From: an uncultured Saprospiraceae bacterium | GTDB taxonomy: Bacteria > Bacteroidota > Bacteroidia > Chitinophagales > Saprospiraceae | Direction of reading: 5' to 3' | DNA: 60,708 nucleotides | NCBI GenBank assembly: GCA_938002665.1 | Contig: CALLAE010000026.1 | Location: 1-60,708 of the forward strand | Shown here: piece after piece, positions 56,349-60,708 of the stretch | Position numbering within the stretch: position 1 is the stretch's first letter | Layout of the letters: each line of letters opens with the position of its first letter | Position numbers and translations under genes: made by a program | The notes under the pieces: generated by a model | What the model saw: only the letters and a program-made list of their open reading frames with translations | Told to the model about the DNA's origin: nothing | Databases searched by the model: none

Positions 56349-56849
56349 ATGACCCACAAAGAAATCAAAGAATTACTCAAGCATGTAGCTGACTCTGACT
56401 TAACAGAAGTTAGAATTAAAAATGGAGATTTTGAGCTGACAGTAAGAAATGCTAATTACTCCAAAACCAAAGTAGCACAGACTACAATGATGGCGGCACC
56501 TGCTATGCAAGTGGCCTCTCCAGCACCAGCCCCTGCTGCAAAAGCAGCCACACCAGCAGCAGCTCAGCCAGCAGATGGAGCAGGAGAGACGGCTGAAACT
56601 TCCTCACTTTTAGAAGTAAAATCACCTATAGTTGGTACTTTCTATCGATCTGCCTCTCCTGACAAACCAGCTTTTGTCTCCGTAGGTGATACGATATCGG
56701 AAGGCTCTGTAGTCTGTATCGTAGAGGCCATGAAACTATTCAATGAGATAGAAAGTGAAGTAGCTGGTAAAATAGTGAAGGTGCTAGTAGATGATGCCAC
56801 TCCAGTAGAATACGACCAAGTGTTATTCTTGGTAGACCCTAAAGGGTAA
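56349..56849 (+). CDS. accB: Acetyl-CoA carboxylase biotin carboxyl carrier protein
   Basis: AccB carries biotin for acetyl-CoA carboxylase. The N-terminal helical part (residues 1-45) and an Ala/Pro-rich linker (about 60-85) lead to the biotinyl domain, with the biotin lysine in EAMKLFNEI and the family turn [19 protein letters not shown]. The 166-residue length is typical. It lies 2 bases after efp and 29 before accC. The accA and accD genes for the transferase part are not in the window. Confidence 0.96.
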   Translation: MTHKEIKELLKHVADSDLTEVRIKNGDFELTVRNANYSKTKVAQTTMMAAPAMQVASPAPAPAAKAATPAAAQPADGAGETAETSSLLEVKSPIVGTFYRSASPDKPAFVSVGDTISEGSVVCIVEAMKLFNEIESEVAGKIVKVLVDDATPVEYDQVLFLVDPKG

Positions 56850-56878
56850 ATCTATTTTCAGATCAAAATTCCCAAACG

Positions 56879-58219
56879 ATGTTCAAGAAAATACTCATAG
56901 CTAATAGAGGAGAGATTGCCCTGAGGGTAATAAGAACCTGCAAAGAGATGGGCATCAGAACAGTAGCAGTCTATAGTACTGCTGATAAAGAAAGTTTACA
57001 TGTTCGCTTTGCAGATGAGGCCGTCTGTATAGGTCCTCCCTCTTCTTCTGAGTCCTACCTGAGCATTACAAAAATCATGGCGGCAGTAGAAATTACCAAT
57101 GCTGATGCGGTACATCCTGGTTATGGTTTCCTTGCTGAAAATGCTGACTTTGCAGAGGTGTGCGAGGAGTATGGTGTGAAATTTATAGGTCCATCTGCTC
57201 AAATGATCCGTATGATGGGTGATAAGATCACGGCTAAGGAAACAATGATAAAGGCCAAGGTGCCCGTTGTGCCTGGCTCAGCAGGACAAGTTAAAAGTGT
57301 AAAAGAAGGGCTCAAAGCGGCAAAGAAAATAGGCTTTCCTGTTATCCTAAAAGCCACAGCAGGTGGTGGAGGTAAGGGTATGAGGATAGTGGATAATGAG
57401 GAGGAGTTCGGAGAGCAACTAGAGAAAGCTCAGATAGAAGCTGGGGCATCTTTCGGTAATGATGCCATGTACATGGAAAAATTTGTCGAAGAGCCTCGTC
57501 ATATCGAAATCCAAGTCATAGGAGATCAATATGGTAATGTGGCACATCTTTCTGAAAGAGATTGTTCTGTGCAAAGACGTCACCAGAAACTGGTAGAAGA
57601 ATCGCCTTCTCCTTTTATGGACGATAAGTTACGGGATAAAATGGGCAAAGCAGCCATAAAAGCAGCTAAAGCCATCGACTATGAAGGCGTAGGTACGGTA
57701 GAGTTCTTAGTAGATAAGAACAGAAAGTTCTACTTCATGGAGATGAATACCCGTATCCAAGTAGAACATACTGTTACTGAAGAAGTCATCAACAGAGACC
57801 TCATAAAAGAACAGATCAAAGTAGCAGCCGGAGAGAAGATATCTGGAAAGAATTACTATCCGACAATGCATGCTATAGAAGTGCGGATCAATGCAGAAGA
57901 CCCCTACCATGATTTCCGCCCAAGCCCAGGCCTGATTACTTCATTTCATTCCTCTAAGGGACATGGAGTCAGAGTAGATACACATGCTTATGCAGGCTAT
58001 ACTGTTCCACCATACTATGATAGCATGATAGCTAAGCTCATCTGTGTAGCAGAGACTAGAGAGGAGTGCATACTTAAGATGCAAAGGGCACTAGATGAAT
58101 TTATCGTAGAGGGTATAAAGACCACTGTACCTTTCCATCAGCAATTGATGAAGGACGAAAGATTTAGAAACGGAGATGTCACGACTAAGTTTTTAGAAGA
58201 CTTCGAGCTAAAGCCCTAA
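56879..58219 (+). CDS. accC: Acetyl-CoA carboxylase, biotin carboxylase subunit
   Basis: AccC carboxylates biotin on AccB using ATP and bicarbonate. The 446 residues show the start [18 protein letters not shown], the ATP-grasp glycine loop [14 protein letters not shown], the HIEIQVIGD strand, [15 protein letters not shown] and the biotin/bicarbonate segment [16 protein letters not shown]. All are intact. It ends the fabH-efp-accB-accC cluster. A short perfect palindrome, AGCCTAGGCT, follows the stop, but no clear terminator. Confidence 0.97.
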   Translation: MFKKILIANRGEIALRVIRTCKEMGIRTVAVYSTADKESLHVRFADEAVCIGPPSSSESYLSITKIMAAVEITNADAVHPGYGFLAENADFAEVCEEYGVKFIGPSAQMIRMMGDKITAKETMIKAKVPVVPGSAGQVKSVKEGLKAAKKIGFPVILKATAGGGGKGMRIVDNEEEFGEQLEKAQIEAGASFGNDAMYMEKFVEEPRHIEIQVIGDQYGNVAHLSERDCSVQRRHQKLVEESPSPFMDDKLRDKMGKAAIKAAKAIDYEGVGTVEFLVDKNRKFYFMEMNTRIQVEHTVTEEVINRDLIKEQIKVAAGEKISGKNYYPTMHAIEVRINAEDPYHDFRPSPGLITSFHSSKGHGVRVDTHAYAGYTVPPYYDSMIAKLICVAETREECILKMQRALDEFIVEGIKTTVPFHQQLMKDERFRNGDVTTKFLEDFELKP

Positions 58220-58315
58220 TAGCCTAGGCTCTGTTGTGAGCTAGCTAAAATAAATTCTTTTGTTTTTCTGTTACTGAAGAGTACTCTAGCAGATACCAGA
58301 TTTTTAGCATCCAAC

Positions 58316-60124
58316 ATGAAAGATATCAAGGCAATATTCCAATTTCTAGCTGGGTATATATCCTTGGTTTCCCTTAGTCTTGTTTGTCATGTTCTGATGG
58401 CGATATTTACCATTATTTCTATTCCTTTAGTTATTCCATTTTTCCATTTTTTGTTTTCTACCACTCCAGAGCTTGCGGAAAGGCCTGACTCTGTGATGGA
58501 CGTCATAGGGTGGCTAGAATATTATTTTGTAGAGCTAATCAATAACCATGGCTCTCAAAAAGCATTAGTCATAACCTGTATCTTCTTGTCAGCTACTTTC
58601 TTTTTCAAGAACCTCTTTCGTTACTTGGCGATGCACTTTATGATTCCTGTGAGGAGCAGTATAGTCAATGATCTGCGAGAAAATTTGTACGATTCCTACA
58701 TGTCACTTTCTGTATCTGCCATGAATGAACAAAAGAGAGGAGATCTATTAGCTCGCATTACCTCAGATGTACAAGAAGTGGAATGGAGTATCCTGCGTTT
58801 TGTGCAGACCATTTTCAAAGCACCTATCATCGTGCTAGGCAGTGTCTTTCTGATGCTGAGTATTCATAAGGGCTTGACGTTATTTGTTTTTGTGCTGATG
58901 TTATTCACCTTATTGGTCATCGGAACTTTGTCTAAGACTTTGAAGAAAAGCTCTTTGGATCTGCAGAATACATTGGCTGGCCTGACTTCTACAGTAGATG
59001 AGACTCTAGATGGTTCTATGGTCCTGAAAGTGTTCAGGGTAGCAAAGGAGTGGAAGCAGAAATTTGGTTCTCTAAATGCTCAGCATAAGCAAATCTATGA
59101 TAGGGTGACGCGGCGGCAGGAGATGAGTTCTCCAGTCTCAGAATTTCTAGGAGTGACAGTCGTGGTCGTCTTGCTGTGGTATGGTGCCCAGTTGGTTTTT
59201 GAAGCTAAGCTCAAGCCAGAAGCTTTTTTTGCCTTCATCTTTGCCTTTTATCACGTCATAGAACCGCTCAAATCCTTTTCTACGGCCTTTTATAACATAA
59301 AGAAGGGTAGTGCTTCACTTGAAAGGATTCAGTCTTATTCTGGCTTGGATAGTGACTTAGATAATGGATTAGAGGAGGATGAGGGGTTGCCTTTTGTCTT
59401 TGAACAGGAGCTTGTATTTGATAAGGTGTCCTTTAGTTATGGGGATAGAAAGATATTGGATGAGGTGTCCTTTAAAATTAGGAAAGGGGAGAAAATTGCT
59501 CTAGTCGGTAATTCAGGTGCTGGTAAGTCCACCATCATAGGTCTGCTGCTCAAAAACATAAAAGCGCAAAGCGGGAAGATTCTGATCGATAATAAGCCTA
59601 TAGAGTCTATCAATCGTCAAAGCCTTTATAAAAACCTAGGGCTAGTAACTCAGACTCCATTCTTGTATAATGATACCATTAGAGCCAATGTCACTCTCGG
59701 AAGAAAGGGAGTCTCTGCTTCTGACTTAAATGAGAGTTTACGCTTGGTCAATGCTGAAGAATTTATTCAGAATCAACCTCATGGGATAGAGACAACCATA
59801 GGGGACAGAGGAGAGCAACTGAGTGGCGGAGAAAAGCAACGTATTACCATAGCCAGAGCTCTACTAGAGAATCCGCCTTTACTGATCTTCGATGAGCCTA
59901 CTTCGTCCTTAGATCCAGCCTCAGAGCATAAAGTAAGTACTGCAATCCTAAGTGCGATGGAAGATAGGACAGCCATTATAATCGCCCACAGGCTGTACAC
60001 AATCAAGTCCGCTGATAGAATCTTATTTCTCTCCAATGGGAAGATAGCAGAATCAGGCTCGCATCAGGAACTTATAGAGTCCCAAGGACATTATACCTCG
60101 TATGTCAATTTACAAGCGCTCTAG
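58316..60124 (+). CDS. ABC exporter, MsbA-like (fused membrane and ATPase domains)
   Basis: This 602-residue half-transporter has six membrane helices (residues about 15-330), with an enlarged periplasmic loop between helices 1 and 2 (TTPELAERPDSVMDVIGW). The ATPase domain (about 365-595) shows Walker A GNSGAGKST, the Q-loop VTQTPFLYND, the LSGGEKQR signature and Walker B LLIFDEPTSSLD with HRLYTIK. The family exports lipids such as lipid A core, or peptides and drugs. It probably acts as a homodimer, since no partner is near. The next gene begins one base after its stop. Confidence 0.88.
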   Translation: MKDIKAIFQFLAGYISLVSLSLVCHVLMAIFTIISIPLVIPFFHFLFSTTPELAERPDSVMDVIGWLEYYFVELINNHGSQKALVITCIFLSATFFFKNLFRYLAMHFMIPVRSSIVNDLRENLYDSYMSLSVSAMNEQKRGDLLARITSDVQEVEWSILRFVQTIFKAPIIVLGSVFLMLSIHKGLTLFVFVLMLFTLLVIGTLSKTLKKSSLDLQNTLAGLTSTVDETLDGSMVLKVFRVAKEWKQKFGSLNAQHKQIYDRVTRRQEMSSPVSEFLGVTVVVVLLWYGAQLVFEAKLKPEAFFAFIFAFYHVIEPLKSFSTAFYNIKKGSASLERIQSYSGLDSDLDNGLEEDEGLPFVFEQELVFDKVSFSYGDRKILDEVSFKIRKGEKIALVGNSGAGKSTIIGLLLKNIKAQSGKILIDNKPIESINRQSLYKNLGLVTQTPFLYNDTIRANVTLGRKGVSASDLNESLRLVNAEEFIQNQPHGIETTIGDRGEQLSGGEKQRITIARALLENPPLLIFDEPTSSLDPASEHKVSTAILSAMEDRTAIIIAHRLYTIKSADRILFLSNGKIAESGSHQELIESQGHYTSYVNLQAL

Positions 60125-60125
60125 T

Positions 60126-60708
60126 ATGATTAGAGTCCTCATATTTTACCTGACGATCATGTTTGCTCTACAGAGCGGAGAAGCACAGATTCTGGTGCCA
60201 AAGGCTGGCGATTCTTTCTTTGTCTACAGCACGAAGATGGACAGTGAGCTGCTCGCTAAGCAAGGATTGCAATTTTATACTATAGATTTCCCTTGCCTTT
60301 CTAAGTATAGCCTCAACGCATCAGAAGAGCCTAGAATAGATTTCGAATTGTTAGATGAGACCACTGAAGAGAGCCTACTGATCAATCTTTCTGATGGTAA
60401 TATCATGCTCAAAGGCTTTAGAATTATGGACCCTTACTTCCAACTTTCTGAAAAGTATATCCAGCTTATTAAGGGGGTGCCACTTATTAATTTGGACCAA
60501 ATAGAGGAATTCGATAATACAGGATCAGAGAATTATTTTCTAGAATACCAAGTCTCAGATCTACCAGAAGAGATGCAAAACTGGGCCTACATTAACGAGT
60601 ATGACAAGCTCCGTGTGAAGGTGCGGCTAGAGTTCTCTACAGCCTATGATGGGATAGACAATGTAGCACTGATGGGGGATGATCCTTATCATAAGTTAAA
60701 AGTAAACT
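60126..60708 (+). CDS. Unknown secreted protein (3' end outside window)
   Basis: This frame runs from an ATG at 60126, one base after the ABC exporter stop, to the window edge without a stop (194 codons). It starts with a likely signal peptide (MIRVLIFYLTIMFALQSGEAQ). The rest is rich in hydrophobic strands and acidic residues (DFELLDETTEESLLINLSDGN). I recognise no family. The tight spacing says it is co-transcribed with the exporter, so it may be a partner or substrate. Confidence 0.65.
   Translation, partial: MIRVLIFYLTIMFALQSGEAQILVPKAGDSFFVYSTKMDSELLAKQGLQFYTIDFPCLSKYSLNASEEPRIDFELLDETTEESLLINLSDGNIMLKGFRIMDPYFQLSEKYIQLIKGVPLINLDQIEEFDNTGSENYFLEYQVSDLPEEMQNWAYINEYDKLRVKVRLEFSTAYDGIDNVALMGDDPYHKLKVN

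Noticed and set aside
58219-58315. Possible terminator after accC
   Set aside because: AGCCTAGGCT is palindromic, but stems longer than 5 bp with a following T-run could not be formed.

Overview
The window looks like a chromosomal segment from a member of the Bacteroidota, probably a gliding or multicellular marine type close to the Saprospiria. The evidence is a porP-gldK-gldL-gldM-gldN type IX secretion (T9SS) cluster, a PorX-like response regulator with a PglZ domain, several giant secreted proteins with T9SS C-terminal domains, promoter boxes of the Bacteroidota type TAnnTTTG, very few Shine-Dalgarno sequences, low GC and frequent TTG/GTG starts. The class assignment is an inference from gene content and was not tested by phylogeny.

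Layout. 2-6190: the 3' part of a giant repeat surface protein with a T9SS type A sorting domain, followed by a strong UUCG-loop terminator. 6373-10327: recG, rbfA, purA. 10328-14370: a minus-strand run rimK-like ligase, M14-type deacylase, dacB, and a lipoprotein-anchored methyltransferase. 14508-17297: an MFS transporter and a beta-helix lipoprotein. 17429-20950: three glycosyltransferases. 20987-27642: a minus-strand unit of a small conserved protein, an MBL hydrolase, porP and gldKLMN, the core of the T9SS. 27705-28836: a small outer-membrane barrel and a lipoprotein. 28958-30297: paired DtxR-like operators in front of a metal-permease/DtxR-domain fusion. 30290-33014: fur and a RelA/SpoT enzyme. 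33179-37978: tRNA-Leu(UAG), tig-clpP-clpX and glyA. 38087-42565: an exceptional protein of about 48 short repeats carrying two OmpA domains and a peptidoglycan-binding domain. 42658-47315: an HD hydrolase, porX, tatC and a cation exchanger. 47406-53445: two secreted proteins with the gliding-associated (CHU_C, type B) C-terminus and a DUF1573 lipoprotein. 53684-54481: a thioredoxin-SPOR fusion. 54745-58219: fabH-efp-accB-accC. 58316-60708: an ABC exporter and the start of an unknown secreted protein.

How it fits together. Much of the window serves the cell surface: the secretion motor (GldL/GldM), its outer-membrane ring (GldK/GldN), a PorP/SprF partner, the regulator PorX, and three likely T9SS cargo proteins. 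OmpA and SPOR modules would tie periplasmic proteins to peptidoglycan. The rest is housekeeping: protein quality control, fatty-acid initiation, stringent response and DNA repair. I see no transposon, prophage, CRISPR array or defence island. No gene-free stretch exceeds about 265 bases.

Best leads for new biology are the 23-residue-repeat OmpA protein (38087-42565), the permease/DtxR fusion with its tandem operators (28958-30297), the thioredoxin-SPOR fusion (53684-54481), the methyltransferase with a lipoprotein signal (10328-11014), and a perfect 14-bp palindrome upstream of gldK (25513-25526).
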